64,000 nucleotides of DNA from Asaia sp. W19 (GCF_003994335.1 NZ_PNQZ01000040.1:1-64000); one strand, 5' to 3'; counted from the stretch's first letter, positions 27,934 through 37,125 are shown. The notes: generated by a model from the sequence alone, not told the origin. Numbers and translations: made by a program.

Positions 27934-28518
27934 TTAGTCCTGACCGTCGTCAAAGTCTGACATTTCCGCGACAACCGGCACCGTGTGGCCTTCACGGGCA
28001 AGACGCTCATTGGCGGCCTGCACGGCGGCGTTCAGGTCGGTCTGGCTGCAAAGCCCGAGAATGACGGGATCGCGGGGCTTGATGTTGGCGCTGTTCCAAT
28101 GCTGGCGGTCGCGCACCTTGGCGATAGTGTCCTTGGTGGTACCCAGAAGCTTGATGATCTGCAGTTCCGAAAGCTGCGGAAACTGACGAAGCACGAAGGC
28201 AATCGCGTCGGGCCGGTCATTACGGCGTGCGATAGGCGTGTAGCGGGCGCCCTTGGCGCGGCGCGCTACCGGATTTGCCTTGGCCGAGAGCTTGAGACGC
28301 AGATCGGCATTGCCCTCGCAGCGCGTGATCTGTTCCTGCGTCAGCTGATTGTTCTTGACCGGATCGTAGCCATTGATGCCCGCAGCCACCTCACCATCGG
28401 CAATGGCCTGCACTTCAAGAGGATGCATGCCACAAAATTCGGCAATCTGCGTGAAGGTGAGGGCGGTTTTGTCGATCAGCCATACGGCGGTGGCTTTCGG
28501 CATAAGCGGCAAGGTCAT
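27934..28518 (-). CDS. DUF1013/TrcR-family cell-cycle-associated regulator
   Basis: 194-residue protein of the alphaproteobacterial DUF1013 family, described in Caulobacter as the transcription regulator TrcR. Characteristic sequence: PLMPKATAVWLIDKTALTFTQIAEFCGMHPLEVQAIADG at the N-terminus, then YDPVKNNQLTQEQITRCE and, in the second half, a helix-turn-helix-like LSELQIIKLLGTTKDTIAKVRDR ending near PRDPVILGLCSQ. Length is typical. Cytoplasmic, probably RNA-polymerase- or DNA-associated; targets cannot be inferred. Transcribed alone, upstream of the DUF465-purEK unit with 76 bases between. Confidence 0.85.
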   Translation of the reverse strand: MTLPLMPKATAVWLIDKTALTFTQIAEFCGMHPLEVQAIADGEVAAGINGYDPVKNNQLTQEQITRCEGNADLRLKLSAKANPVARRAKGARYTPIARRNDRPDAIAFVLRQFPQLSELQIIKLLGTTKDTIAKVRDRQHWNSANIKPRDPVILGLCSQTDLNAAVQAANERLAREGHTVPVVAEMSDFDDGQD

Positions 28519-28636
28519 CTCGGTCTATCCTGCGTGAGGAGCAAGGCTCCAGCAGGCACCGATTCAAATGTCCTGCTCCGGAAGGTCCGGAGCCATCTGC
28601 GCGGCACCTGCTGGATGCACTGCAAAGTTAGCGCTG

Positions 28637-28672
28637 GTATGGTCTGTCGAGTGCGGAGGGGTCAAGCCCCTC
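28637..28672 (-). promoter_or_regulatory. Possible trcR promoter with overlapping hairpin
   Basis: On the minus strand TTGACC (28665-28660) is followed 17 bases later by CCATAC, a weak -10, upstream of the TrcR-family gene. The -35 lies in the loop side of a perfect inverted repeat GAGGGG/CCCCTC (28656-28672). Placement about 120 bases before the gene is plausible, but the -10 is poor. Confidence 0.25.
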
Positions 28673-28731
28673 GATGACAAATCGCCTAAAAATATGAACC
28701 CCGGACCTGGCGGGGGCCAAGGCTCAGGACT

Positions 28732-29205
28732 TCATGCAGCATGGCTGACATTCACATGGTTCGCGGTGCTTGTTGCGGGGGCCGGACCCAATGAAATCGG
28801 GATACGCCGTGGCTTGAGGGCCTCGGGGGTGACCTGTCGCACTGTGATGGTCAGAAGTCCATTGATCAATTCAGCACCGGCAATCTCGATATGATCAGCC
28901 AGCGCGAACCGCCGTTCGAATGCTCTTGTGGCGATGCCACGATGGAGCAGCTCGCCGACGCGATCGTGACGCGGCACACTGCCTTTGATGATCAACTGGT
29001 TGTCGGCGAGGTAGATCTCGACATCATCGGGGCCAAACCCGGCCAGCGCCATGGTGACACGATAGACGTCATCCGAGGCTTTTTCGATATTGTAGGGGGG
29101 ATAGCTCGCATGGGCGGGCGCGTTGGATACCGCATCATCGACGAGACGTGCCAGGCGATCAAAGCCGATGGCTGAGCGAAAAAGCGGAGCAAAATCGTAT
29201 GACAT
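28732..29205 (-). CDS. Small heat shock protein, Hsp20 family
   Basis: 157-residue alpha-crystallin-domain chaperone of the IbpA/HspA class that holds unfolding proteins. ATG 29205 has an ideal AAGGAGG nine bases upstream, ruling out the longer frame to 29547, which runs through the rpmE gene on the same strand. The N-terminal MSYDFAPLFRSAIGFDRLA and core YPPYNIEKASDDVYRVTMALAGF are typical, followed by ADNQLIIKG, LHRGIATRAFERRFAL and the GLLTI strand. The C-terminal I-x-I-like motif is RRIPISLG. No sigma-32 promoter or ROSE-type thermometer was recognised in the short leader, but one cannot be excluded. Confidence 0.92.
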   Translation of the reverse strand: MSYDFAPLFRSAIGFDRLARLVDDAVSNAPAHASYPPYNIEKASDDVYRVTMALAGFGPDDVEIYLADNQLIIKGSVPRHDRVGELLHRGIATRAFERRFALADHIEIAGAELINGLLTITVRQVTPEALKPRRIPISLGPAPATSTANHVNVSHAA

Positions 29206-29323
29206 GATGTGAACCTCCTTCAAGGCAGATCCATCAGCGCGCCTCCTCACGGGCCGGCGCGACTGCATGAGGGTAATGCGGCAACCCCTGTCGGGCATTG
29301 CCGCTCCCTGCATGTGGGATCGT

Positions 29324-29353
29324 TTCCGGGCAGGACAAGAGCCTGCCCGGGAA
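29324..29353 (-). terminator. Hairpin after rpmE
   Basis: Arms TTCCGGGCAGG and CCTGCCCGGGAA surround a short loop about 12 bases past the minus-strand stop of rpmE, separating it from hsp20. The right-hand U-tract is weak on the minus strand, so it may act as a partial terminator. Confidence 0.6.
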
Positions 29354-29365
29354 GGAGCACCAGGA

Positions 29366-29599
29366 TTACTTTTTGGCGGCGCGTGCCCCGATTCCGGCGA
29401 AGCGCTTGTTGAACTTGGCAACCTGGCCCCCGGTGTCGAGCATGCGCTGGACGCCAGTCCAGGCGGGATGCGACTTCGGGTCGACGTCGAGACGCAGCGT
29501 GTCGCCAGCCTTGCCGTAGCAGGAGTTCGTCTTGAACTCGGTGCCATCGGTCATGATGATGGTGATTTCGTGATAATCGGGGTGAATGCCGGATTTCAT
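29366..29599 (-). CDS. rpmE: 50S ribosomal protein L31
   Basis: 77-residue ribosomal protein L31. It has the family start [19 protein letters not shown], the SCYGKAG segment and the conserved [27 protein letters not shown]. Only one cysteine is kept, so this is the zinc-independent form rather than the four-cysteine type, as is usual in alphaproteobacteria. Single gene with its own hairpin terminator. Confidence 0.95.
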   Translation of the reverse strand: MKSGIHPDYHEITIIMTDGTEFKTNSCYGKAGDTLRLDVDPKSHPAWTGVQRMLDTGGQVAKFNKRFAGIGARAAKK

Positions 29600-29682
29600 G
29601 GGGGTGTCCTCGTTGAAATGCTCCGATGCCGACCGGAGCGGATGGCGGGGCTATAACGGAAAGAAACGGTGAGGGGAACGAC

Positions 29683-29717
29683 AAAAACGCAGAAACTTTT
29701 GGCTACGCTGCGTTTTT
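29683..29717 (+). terminator. Orphan terminator-like hairpin upstream of mscL
   Basis: A perfect 10-base stem, AAAAACGCAG pairing with CTGCGTTTTT, encloses a 15-base loop and is followed by T residues on the plus strand; because of its symmetry it also looks like a terminator on the minus strand. It lies between divergent rpmE and mscL, with no plus-strand gene upstream of it. It may insulate the two genes or act in an mscL leader. Confidence 0.5.
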
Positions 29718-29832
29718 TCTATCGATCCCTCCACCTTTAGCCCACATTCTGAGCCCGCCATGCGTGCCGCCTCCATCTTGTGTGGCCATGCGGCTCATTT
29801 CACATCTTCCACCTTTCAGGAGAAAGTCATCG

Positions 29833-30291
29833 ATGTCCGATCTCAGATCAAAGCTGCACACACCGGGATGGGTCGCGGAATTTCAGAAATTCATCATGCG
29901 TGGCAACGTTATCGACATGGCGGTCGGTATCATCATCGGTGCAGCCTTCACCTCGATCGTGACGAGCCTTGTCAAGGATATCCTGACCCCCGGGATCGGG
30001 TTGCTGACCGGGGGGATCGACTTCTCCAATATCTTCGTCACCCTGAAAGGCCCGGTGCTGCCCACCCTTGCCGAGGCTCAGAAGGCTGGTGCCGTTACGA
30101 TCAATATTGGCGTCTTTCTGAATGTAGTGATTCAGTTTCTGATCGTGGCTTTTGCCGTGTTCTGGCTCATCAAGCTTGTATCTCGTTTCCAGCGCAAGCA
30201 AGAGGCTGCCCCTGCCGCTCCCCCGGCCCCTACAAAGAGCGAGGTCCTGCTGAGCGAAATTCGCGACCTGATCGCCAAGGATGCGGGCTGA
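29833..30291 (+). CDS. mscL: Large-conductance mechanosensitive channel
   Basis: 152-residue inner-membrane channel that opens under hypo-osmotic membrane tension. ATG 29833 is preceded by AGGAGA. After an N-terminal amphipathic helix ([17 protein letters not shown]) come TM1 ([21 protein letters not shown]), a periplasmic loop and TM2 ([20 protein letters not shown]), then a basic cytoplasmic helix with an Ala/Pro-rich linker, [11 protein letters not shown]. All features match MscL; length is near the family norm of 135-155. Confidence 0.95.
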   Translation: MSDLRSKLHTPGWVAEFQKFIMRGNVIDMAVGIIIGAAFTSIVTSLVKDILTPGIGLLTGGIDFSNIFVTLKGPVLPTLAEAQKAGAVTINIGVFLNVVIQFLIVAFAVFWLIKLVSRFQRKQEAAPAAPPAPTKSEVLLSEIRDLIAKDAG

Positions 30292-30353
30292 GCCGTTCCT
30301 CAACTGGGCGCGTCACCCTTGGCGCGCGCTTCTGTTCGGCGCATGATCCTTTC

Positions 30354-30725
30354 ATGCGCCGCTTACTTGTCCCCATCACCATGACGGTCCTCCTCTCCCT
30401 CACGGCGTGTGCCGGGCAGGGAGGCGACCATCTGATGCAGAACCGCTCGCCGAGTGTTCTGCTGACGAGCTATGCCATTGCGAATGGCATGGCAGAACAT
30501 GGTCTGATCACGAAGATCCTGCAGCATCAGGCCACGCGCGCGGATATCGCGAAACTGATTGCCATCGACCACAACACCTGGATTGCCATCAGGCAGGCAG
30601 CCTTCACGCCAACCGATGATAATTTCCGTGCTGCAGATGACGGAATTCTGCAGATCCTCAGCTACTCCACGCCTGTCTCGCAGCCTGCGCCGAAGGGCGA
30701 TAGCAAGAGCGCGTCAATCCCCTGA
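30354..30725 (+). CDS. Hypothetical lipoprotein
   Basis: 123-residue protein with a lipoprotein signal: MRRLLVPITMTVLLSLTAC, with the LTAC lipobox cysteine at 19. The mature part includes LTSYAIANGMAEHGLITKIL and LIAIDHNTWIAIRQAA, a helical region, then a low-complexity Ser/Pro/Lys tail. I do not recognise a family. The same stretch in another frame is a long shadow overlapping mscL. It lies 62 bases after mscL and ends just before a strong terminator, so the two may be co-transcribed. Confidence 0.65.
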   Translation: MRRLLVPITMTVLLSLTACAGQGGDHLMQNRSPSVLLTSYAIANGMAEHGLITKILQHQATRADIAKLIAIDHNTWIAIRQAAFTPTDDNFRAADDGILQILSYSTPVSQPAPKGDSKSASIP

Positions 30726-30775
30726 ACGCTCGTCGTGCTCTTCGGGTGTGACTGCCGTCTCACGCAGCATGCATG

Positions 30776-30802
30776 AAAAAGGCGCCCATGAGGCGCCTTT
30801 TT
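30776..30802. terminator. Bidirectional rho-independent terminator
   Basis: A-rich AAAAAGGCGCC, five-base loop, GGCGCCTTTTT: an 11-base perfect stem flanked by A and T tracts, so it works on both strands. It separates the lipoprotein gene (plus) from secF (minus). Confidence 0.88.
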
Positions 30803-30842
30803 GCATTGAACCGGGGGATATGCCGGTAATCCTGTAATGCCC

Positions 30843-31781
30843 TTAGACCGGCCTGCTGCGACGCAGGCGTTTCTCTCCCATAAGCAGCAGGAGCGGCGCG
30901 GCGATGAAGATCGAGGAGGACGTTCCGACAACGATGCCGAAGAGCATGACTGTCGCAAAGCCGGAAAGACTGTGCCCGCCAAAGATTGCGAGGGGCAGTG
31001 CGGCAAGGAAGACCGTCATGGACGTGCCCAGTGTGCGATTCAGTGTTTCGTTGATCGAGAGATCCAGCAAATCGCGAAGCGGCATGGTGCGGTATTTGCG
31101 CAGATTTTCGCGCACACGGTCATAGACGACCACCTTGTCATTCGTGGAGTAGCCCAGGATGGTCAGAATTGCCGCCACCATCACGAGATCGAACTGGAAC
31201 CGTGTGATGGCGAGAAACCCGACAGTCTTGGTCAGATCCAGCACGAGCGTGATCACGGCACTAACGGCAAATTCCCACTCAAATCGCACCCAGATATAGA
31301 CCAGAATCATGGCCAGGCTGAGCCCGAGAGCGAGAAGACCGTTACGGAAGAGCTCACTCGATACAGATGCGCCTACGGCGTCCGCCCGCAGGACCTGCGT
31401 CCCGGCCTGAGCCTCAACCACAGCATGACGCACGGTATCGACCAGGCTCTGCGTCGCCGCTTCCTGATTGGGCCCGGCGGGCGGCGTATCAAGCTGGATC
31501 AGTACATCACGGTCACTGCCGAATTTCTGTAGTCCTGCGGCAGAGATCCCATGGGCGGCGAGGGCGTGACGCAGCTTGTCAAAATCGGCTGGACCCTGCG
31601 TCTGGGCTTCAACCACGATTCCGCCGCGGAAATCGAGGCCAAGCTTCAGCCCAGGAACGAAGAACAGCACCACAGAGAGCGCCGAGAGAATGGCCGAAGT
31701 CGCAAGGCCTGCGAAGCGGCCGCGCATGAACGGGATATGCTTGTCTTCACGGACGAAGCGGAAAAGGGGACGTGAGAGCAT
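30843..31781 (-). CDS. secF: Protein translocase subunit SecF
   Basis: 312-residue six-helix inner-membrane protein that, with SecD, uses the proton-motive force to help complete Sec-dependent export. After TM1 (GLATSAILSALSVVLFFVPG) comes the signature GLDFRGGIVVEAQTQG, a periplasmic domain, then helices including ALGLSLAMILVYIWVRFEWEFA, TVGFLAITRFQFDLVMVAAILTILGYSTNDKVVVYDRVREN and the terminal TSSSIFIAAPLLLLMGE. It begins 4 bases after the secD stop. Confidence 0.95.
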   Translation of the reverse strand: MLSRPLFRFVREDKHIPFMRGRFAGLATSAILSALSVVLFFVPGLKLGLDFRGGIVVEAQTQGPADFDKLRHALAAHGISAAGLQKFGSDRDVLIQLDTPPAGPNQEAATQSLVDTVRHAVVEAQAGTQVLRADAVGASVSSELFRNGLLALGLSLAMILVYIWVRFEWEFAVSAVITLVLDLTKTVGFLAITRFQFDLVMVAAILTILGYSTNDKVVVYDRVRENLRKYRTMPLRDLLDLSINETLNRTLGTSMTVFLAALPLAIFGGHSLSGFATVMLFGIVVGTSSSIFIAAPLLLLMGEKRLRRSRPV

Positions 31782-31785
31782 CGCT

Positions 31786-33336
31786 TCAGACCGGCAGTTC
31801 AGTGGGACGGGTGAGGGCGTACCAGCGCACCATGAGCAGGCGCGAGAGCAGCATGGTGGTAAAGAGCGTGGTGACGATACCGATCGTGATCGTCAGGGCG
31901 AAGCCTCGCACCGGACCTGTACCAAAAACGAACAGCATGACATGGGCCAGAAAGGCTGTGGCATTACTGTCAATAATGGTGGACGACGCACGCTCGAAGC
32001 CTGCTTGCATGGCTGCAAGAGCCGTCCGTCCGCGACCGACCTCCTCACGGATACGCTCGTTGATCAGGATATTCGCATCCACCGCCATGCCAAGCGTCAA
32101 CAGCATGCCTGCCATGCCGGGCAAGGTCAGCGTCGCTTCGAATAATGACAGAATGGCGGTCATGAGCACGAGGTTCGCCAGGAGCGCAACATTTGCGTAG
32201 AGGCCAAAGCGCCCATAGAACAACGCCATGAACAGAATCACGAGCACGAACCCGATGCCAAGGCTGATTGCGCCGGCGCGGATCGAATCAGCGCCGAGAG
32301 AGGGCCCAATGGAACGCTGCTCGATAACGGCCAGCGGGGCGGGCAGGGCACCCGCACGCAGCATGAGCGCGAGATCGGTTGCTGCCTGAGCCGTGAACCG
32401 ACCGGTGATCTGGCCACTCCCTTGGGTGATAGGCTCGTTGATGACCGGCGCCTCGATCACTTTATTGTCCAGTACGATCGCGAAGCGTCGCCCGACATTC
32501 TGCGTGGTTGTCTGGGCAAAGGCGCGGGCACCCGCCCGGTTGAATGAAAAGCTGACCGCCCACCCACCGTCTTTCTGGTCGATGGTCGTTCCTGCATTGG
32601 TGAGGGCTGCGCCATCTACCTCGACATGATCCATCACGGGAAGCAGGACGTTGTTATCGCTCATATCAGGCAGCATGGTTGCACCTGGCGGGGCCACGTT
32701 GCCGCCCGCACCATTGGCGAGCATCCGAAATGTCATCTTGGCAGTGGTACCGAGAAGCCGCTTGATGTGCTCCGGATCACTGATGCCCGGCAGTTCAACC
32801 ACAATGCGGTCATCACCCTGACGTGTGATTTCCGGGTCAACTGCTCCCGTTCCGTCGATACGGCGGCGCACAATCTCGATCGACTGGCTGACGGCCTCGC
32901 GAGCACGTTGTTTGAGAGCGGCCTCGTTCAGAGTCAGGGTGATACGGCCCTGATCCAGGGCTGCCGCGATGTCGCCGCCGTTGCCTGTCAGGGCGGAGAG
33001 GGCGGTCAGGCTCGCCTGTGCCTCATTGGCGTCGCGCGGCAGAAAGCTCAGTACGCGCGCGCTGCCATCCTTGTGGAAATCGCGATAGCCGAGATTCTTT
33101 TCGATCAGGACCTGCTTGACCTGATCTTCGAGCCCCTGAAGGCGGTCATCGACCAGGCTCTGCTGGTCGAGTCGAAGAAGCAGATATGAGCCGCCGCGCA
33201 GATCCAGACCGAGATGGATCTGGTGCCATGGCAGCTTGGCCGCGGGCGCACGCATGAAATTGGGCAGGCAAAGCAGGAGACCGAGGACACAGACCCCGAG
33301 AACTCCCAGCATGGTGGGCCGACTATAGTACATCAT
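31786..33336 (-). CDS. secD: Protein translocase subunit SecD
   Basis: 516-residue partner of SecF. TM1 (MLGVLGVCVLGLLLCLPNF) is followed by the conserved LGLDLRGGSYLLL, the periplasmic P1 head with QSIEIVRRRIDGTGAVDPEITRQGDDRIVVELPG, and the C-terminal five-helix bundle with SIGPSLGADSIRAG and GMAVDANILINERIREE. Length is on the short side but complete. No yajC is adjacent upstream, unlike in many bacteria. Confidence 0.95.
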   Translation of the reverse strand: MMYYSRPTMLGVLGVCVLGLLLCLPNFMRAPAAKLPWHQIHLGLDLRGGSYLLLRLDQQSLVDDRLQGLEDQVKQVLIEKNLGYRDFHKDGSARVLSFLPRDANEAQASLTALSALTGNGGDIAAALDQGRITLTLNEAALKQRAREAVSQSIEIVRRRIDGTGAVDPEITRQGDDRIVVELPGISDPEHIKRLLGTTAKMTFRMLANGAGGNVAPPGATMLPDMSDNNVLLPVMDHVEVDGAALTNAGTTIDQKDGGWAVSFSFNRAGARAFAQTTTQNVGRRFAIVLDNKVIEAPVINEPITQGSGQITGRFTAQAATDLALMLRAGALPAPLAVIEQRSIGPSLGADSIRAGAISLGIGFVLVILFMALFYGRFGLYANVALLANLVLMTAILSLFEATLTLPGMAGMLLTLGMAVDANILINERIREEVGRGRTALAAMQAGFERASSTIIDSNATAFLAHVMLFVFGTGPVRGFALTITIGIVTTLFTTMLLSRLLMVRWYALTRPTELPV

Positions 33337-33498
33337 CGAGCGGAGCGGCGTCCTTCTTGTAACGACCGGAGATCAAAAACTACCGCAGGGCGGTCAGGCA
33401 GCGGGAAGATGCCGGGTGGCGCAGCGCGTTGCAACCTCCCTTTGCGCCCTGCTACACCAAATTTCATGAATTCAGGCGTACAAAAGTCAGGAAAACAC

Positions 33499-34470
33499 AT
33501 GTTGAAGGTCGGGATTGTCGGGGCTGGGCATTTCGGCCGTTTTCATGCTCTCAAGGCGCGCGATTGTCCCCGGGAGCAGCTTGTCGCTTTGTATGACCCC
33601 GATCCTGCCCGCGCGAAAAACGTGGCCGAGGAGGCGGGATGTACGATGGCCATGAGCCTGGAGGGGCTGATAGATCAGGTGGACGCCGTGATCGTCGCAG
33701 CGCCTGCAGAGCATCATTTTCCGGTCGCCTCGGCCTGCCTCCGGGCTGGGCGTCATGTACTCGTCGAGAAACCGATTGCGGCAACCCTTGAGGAAGCGCA
33801 AGCGCTTGCCGAGCTCGCGCGCGAAAGCGGCTGCGTCCTGCAGGTCGGACATTTGCTGCGTTATTCCTCCGAGCACCGGGCAATCTCCGAACGTATCGGC
33901 AAGCCGCTTTATATCGAGGCGACGCGTATCGCGCCGTTCAAACCGCGCGGCACGGACGTGTCGGTCATTCTTGATCTGATGATCCATGATCTTGATCTGG
34001 TGCTTTCGCTCGTGGACTCACCGATTGAGTCGATCGATGCCGTTGGCGTCGCGGTTTCGAGCGAGCATGAAGACATCTCCAATGCGCGTGTGCGTTTCGC
34101 CAATGGGTGTGTGGCTGCTATCTCAGCCAGCCGTATCTCGCTCAAGACCGAGCGAAAGATGCGCGTATTTTCTGAAGAGGGCTATCTCTCCGCTGATTTC
34201 ATGCAGCAGGAGCTCACGATGATCGGTCGCAAGCGGGGTTTGCCCCTGCCCGGAACGGGAGGATTCAGGCGCGAGGCGCTGCGCTGGAAGGATTGCGACT
34301 GCCTCGCTGCCGAGCACGATGCCTTCGCGTCCGCCTGTCTCGACGGCGCCCCCATTCTCGTTGATGCCGAGGCCGGGATCAGAGCGCTTGATGCGGCCAT
34401 CAGGGTGAAGGCCAGTATGGATGAAACCCGGGCACGCATGGAATTATCCGGGCTCATCGGAAGCGCCTAA
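33499..34470 (+). CDS. Gfo/Idh/MocA-family oxidoreductase
   Basis: 323-residue NAD(P)-dependent dehydrogenase of sugars or sugar nucleotides. ATG 33499 has AGGAAA nearby; longer frames overlap the secD promoter region. The Rossmann loop is VGIVGAGHFGRFHALKA, the nicotinamide-side motif VEKPIA follows AGRHVL, and the catalytic region contains DLMIHDLDLVLSLV with the usual His. The compact C-terminal sheet has NARVRFANGCVAAISASRISL. The same pattern occurs in GnnA-type UDP-GlcNAc 3-dehydrogenases and related enzymes used for lipid A amino sugars, but no gnnB-like aminotransferase is present, so the substrate is open. Single gene between secD and the ABC-F gene. Confidence 0.85.
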   Translation: MLKVGIVGAGHFGRFHALKARDCPREQLVALYDPDPARAKNVAEEAGCTMAMSLEGLIDQVDAVIVAAPAEHHFPVASACLRAGRHVLVEKPIAATLEEAQALAELARESGCVLQVGHLLRYSSEHRAISERIGKPLYIEATRIAPFKPRGTDVSVILDLMIHDLDLVLSLVDSPIESIDAVGVAVSSEHEDISNARVRFANGCVAAISASRISLKTERKMRVFSEEGYLSADFMQQELTMIGRKRGLPLPGTGGFRREALRWKDCDCLAAEHDAFASACLDGAPILVDAEAGIRALDAAIRVKASMDETRARMELSGLIGSA

Positions 34471-34522
34471 CGTCGAGCGGGGCTTGGAGCTGAGCGCTCC
34501 AATCTCGCGTGATGTGAACCGA

Positions 34523-36328
34523 TCAGCCCCCGCTTTCAAGTTCTTCTTTCTTCATTTCCAGTAACAGCCATTCTTCTTCAGCTGTCGTCAGAGCACTTTC
34601 AGCCTGGGTAAGGGCCTCGCTGGTCTTCGCAAATTTCTTTGCGTCTTTGCTGTACAGCGATGGGTCGGACAAGGTGTCGCGCAGCGAGATGATCAGTTTC
34701 TCCAGGCGATCGATCTCAGCGGGGAGTTTTTCGAGGGCAAGCTTGTCCTTATAGCTGAGCTTTTTGGTCGTTCTCTCTGATCTTGCAGTATTTTTCTGTT
34801 TATCCTCTATGGGCGCGGTGCCGCGCTCAGCGGGAGCCGCGCCTCCCGTCTGGGCAAGCATGTCGCTATAGCCACCGGCATATTCAATCCAGTGCCCGTC
34901 CCCCTGCGCCACGAGGACAGATGTCGCGACACGATCCAGAAAATCGCGATCATGGCTGACCAGAAGTACCGTGCCGGGGTAATCGTCCAGCATCTCCTGG
35001 AGCAAATCCAGCGTCTCGAGATCGAGATCATTGGTCGGTTCGTCGAGTACGAGCAGGTTGGACGGTTGGGCGAGGGCGCAGGCCAGAGCAAGCCTGCCGC
35101 GCTCACCGCCGGAGAGGACGCCCACGGGCGTACGAGCCTGTTCCGGGCGGAACAGGAAGTCTTTCATATAGCCGATGACATGCCGTTTCTCGGTTCCGAC
35201 CTGCACCATATCGCCACTGCCGCCGGTCATGGTATCCGAGAGCGTCTGGGCAGGGTCCAGGCTCGCCCGACGCTGGTCCAGCGTGACGAGGGACGTGGAC
35301 GGACCGATCTGTACCCGCCCCTCATCAGGCGTATCTTCGCCAGTCAAAAGGCGGAGCAAGGTCGTCTTACCCATGCCATTTGCACCCACGATGCCGAGAC
35401 GATCGCCCTTGAGCACGCGCAGATCGAGGTTTCGCACCACAACGCGCTCACCGAACCCCTTGGTGACACCTTCGGCAACGGTCGTCAGCTTGCCTGTGTT
35501 GTGCGCCTCTGAGACGGTCAGCTTTAAGGCGCCACGGAACTGGCTGGCAATATCCTTGCGGCGCGAGCGTAGCGCTGCAAGTTCGGCCACACGGCGCACG
35601 TTGCGTTTGCGCCGCGCCGTCACGCCGTATCGCATCCAGTCTTCCTCACGTGCGATCTCGCGGTCGAGTTTGTGCGCCGCAAGTTCCTCAAGAGCCAGGA
35701 CTTCCTCACGCCAGTCCTCGAAGCGAGCAAAGCCCTGGTCGAGGCGTCGCGTGATTCCCTGCTCGAGCCAGACCACCGCGCGAGACAGTGTTTCCAGAAG
35801 CCGCCGATCATGGCTGATAACGATCATGGCCGACCGCATGGTCGCCAACTCCCGTTCCAGCCATGTGATGGTCGGGAGGTCGAGATGGTTCGTCGGTTCG
35901 TCCAGGAGAAGCAGATCAGGCCGTGCGGCGAGGGCACGTGCGAGCGCACAGCGCCTTGCTTCGCCCCCCGAGAGCGTCGCCGTGCTTTCCTCGCCCGTCA
36001 GACCAAGCTCAACTAGCATGCTGCGCGCAAGATAATCCTCATCCGGTTGAAGATCCTGGGCCACATAGTCATAGCTGGTGGGAAAGGCGGTGAGATCGGG
36101 TTCCTGCGGGAGGTAGACGATCCTGATTCCAGGCTGCACGAAGCACTGCCCTGAATCGGGTGTGATCTCACCAGCAGCGATGCGCAGAAGCGTGGACTTG
36201 CCCGAACCGTTGCGGCCTACCAGGCAAAGTTTCTCTCCAGGAGCGACGCCGATTTCGGCGCCATCCAGAAGGGGGCGTCCCCCGAGAGTGTAAACGATAT
36301 CACGGAGATGGAGGATGGGTGCGGCCAT
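34523..36328 (-). CDS. ABC-F ATPase (Uup-like)
   Basis: 601-residue soluble protein with two ABC ATPase domains and no membrane part, a translation or ribosome-associated factor. Domain 1: Walker A LVGRNGSGKSTL, signature LSGGEARRCALARAL, Walker B LLLLDEPTNHLD. Domain 2: Walker A IVGANGMGKTTL, signature LSGGERGRLALACAL, Walker B LVLDEPTNDLD. A charged linker with LDREIAREEDWMRYGVTARR lies between, and a C-terminal helical extension (KLSYKDKLALEKLPAEIDRLE through AEEEWLLLEMKKEELE) is a coiled coil of the Uup type. Start taken at ATG 36328 rather than 36346. Confidence 0.92.
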   Translation of the reverse strand: MAAPILHLRDIVYTLGGRPLLDGAEIGVAPGEKLCLVGRNGSGKSTLLRIAAGEITPDSGQCFVQPGIRIVYLPQEPDLTAFPTSYDYVAQDLQPDEDYLARSMLVELGLTGEESTATLSGGEARRCALARALAARPDLLLLDEPTNHLDLPTITWLERELATMRSAMIVISHDRRLLETLSRAVVWLEQGITRRLDQGFARFEDWREEVLALEELAAHKLDREIAREEDWMRYGVTARRKRNVRRVAELAALRSRRKDIASQFRGALKLTVSEAHNTGKLTTVAEGVTKGFGERVVVRNLDLRVLKGDRLGIVGANGMGKTTLLRLLTGEDTPDEGRVQIGPSTSLVTLDQRRASLDPAQTLSDTMTGGSGDMVQVGTEKRHVIGYMKDFLFRPEQARTPVGVLSGGERGRLALACALAQPSNLLVLDEPTNDLDLETLDLLQEMLDDYPGTVLLVSHDRDFLDRVATSVLVAQGDGHWIEYAGGYSDMLAQTGGAAPAERGTAPIEDKQKNTARSERTTKKLSYKDKLALEKLPAEIDRLEKLIISLRDTLSDPSLYSKDAKKFAKTSEALTQAESALTTAEEEWLLLEMKKEELESGG

Positions 36329-36364
36329 GCGCCCTATGTGTCGCACAGACCCCGGGGATGCAAG

Positions 36365-37108
36365 TCAGATTGCCTTAAGTCCACCGGTGACGGCCTGATA
36401 GGTGGTGATAGCGAGGGTCGTCGGCTCGAATGGCTTGGTGATGATGAAGGAGGGCTCCTCCTGCTCGCCCGTAAGAAGGCGTTCAGGATAGGCAGTCACA
36501 AAGATCACCGGAGCCTGATGATCCTTCATGATACGCCCGACAGCATGCATTCCGTCACCACCGCCACCAAGATTGATATCGGCCAGGATCAGCCCGGGAC
36601 GGGTCTCCTTCGCAATCCGCACGGCGTCGGCCTCGGTATAGGCGACACCCGCAATACGATGGCCGCATTGCTGCACGACATCCTGGATATCCATGGCAAT
36701 GATCGGCTCGTCCTCGATGATGAGCACGCTTGTTTCTGCGACCGAGCGCAATCCGTCATTCGCCTGGGCGATGTCACCGAGGATTTCCGCTTCCGAGCGG
36801 TCTAGAATGAGGGCGACCGCGCTCAGCGGAACTTCCTCGAGAGAGGTCAGCAGCAGAACATAGCGCTGGGTCAGCGTAAGGGACGAGGGCGCGTGAAGAG
36901 CCTCGCTTTCCAGAGCAAAACATGTGATGATCGAGCGGTAGAGGCGGTATCTCACGCCAATATCGTGCCCACCCTGGCGGGTCATCATATCCTTGATGGC
37001 GAGGGCAACCAGTTGGTCGCCCTGTTTCTGATTGCCTTCGAGAGCCCTTGCAAATCGGCGAGCAAAGGGCAAGGCTAGCATCAGGTCTTGGCGCTCTGCA
37101 TCGACCAT
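36365..37108 (-). CDS. phyR: Anti-anti-sigma response regulator PhyR
   Basis: 247-residue central regulator of the alphaproteobacterial general stress response. Residues 1-115 form a sigma-like domain (LALPFARRFARALEGNQKQGDQLVALAI, LTLTQRYVLLLTSLEEVPLSAVALIL), followed by a receiver domain with acidic pair ED at about 132, phospho-acceptor D177 in LILADINL, Thr205 in VTAYPE and Lys225 in TKPF. On phosphorylation it binds NepR and releases the ECF sigma factor. It is divergent from the first sigma gene, with nepR and a kinase close by, the expected cluster. Confidence 0.95.
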   Translation of the reverse strand: MVDAERQDLMLALPFARRFARALEGNQKQGDQLVALAIKDMMTRQGGHDIGVRYRLYRSIITCFALESEALHAPSSLTLTQRYVLLLTSLEEVPLSAVALILDRSEAEILGDIAQANDGLRSVAETSVLIIEDEPIIAMDIQDVVQQCGHRIAGVAYTEADAVRIAKETRPGLILADINLGGGGDGMHAVGRIMKDHQAPVIFVTAYPERLLTGEQEEPSFIITKPFEPTTLAITTYQAVTGGLKAI

Positions 37109-37125
37109 TGATTAACGAAGCTCCG

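Noticed and set aside
28732..29547. Long minus-strand frame extending the Hsp20 gene upstream to 29547
   Set aside because: It crosses the rpmE coding region in another frame, has an Arg/Ser/Pro-rich composition and ignores the ideal ribosome site before ATG 29205.
29760..30353. Plus-strand frame running through mscL into the lipoprotein gene
   Set aside because: It is out of frame with mscL, with shadow composition, and the lipoprotein has its own signal peptide starting at 30354.
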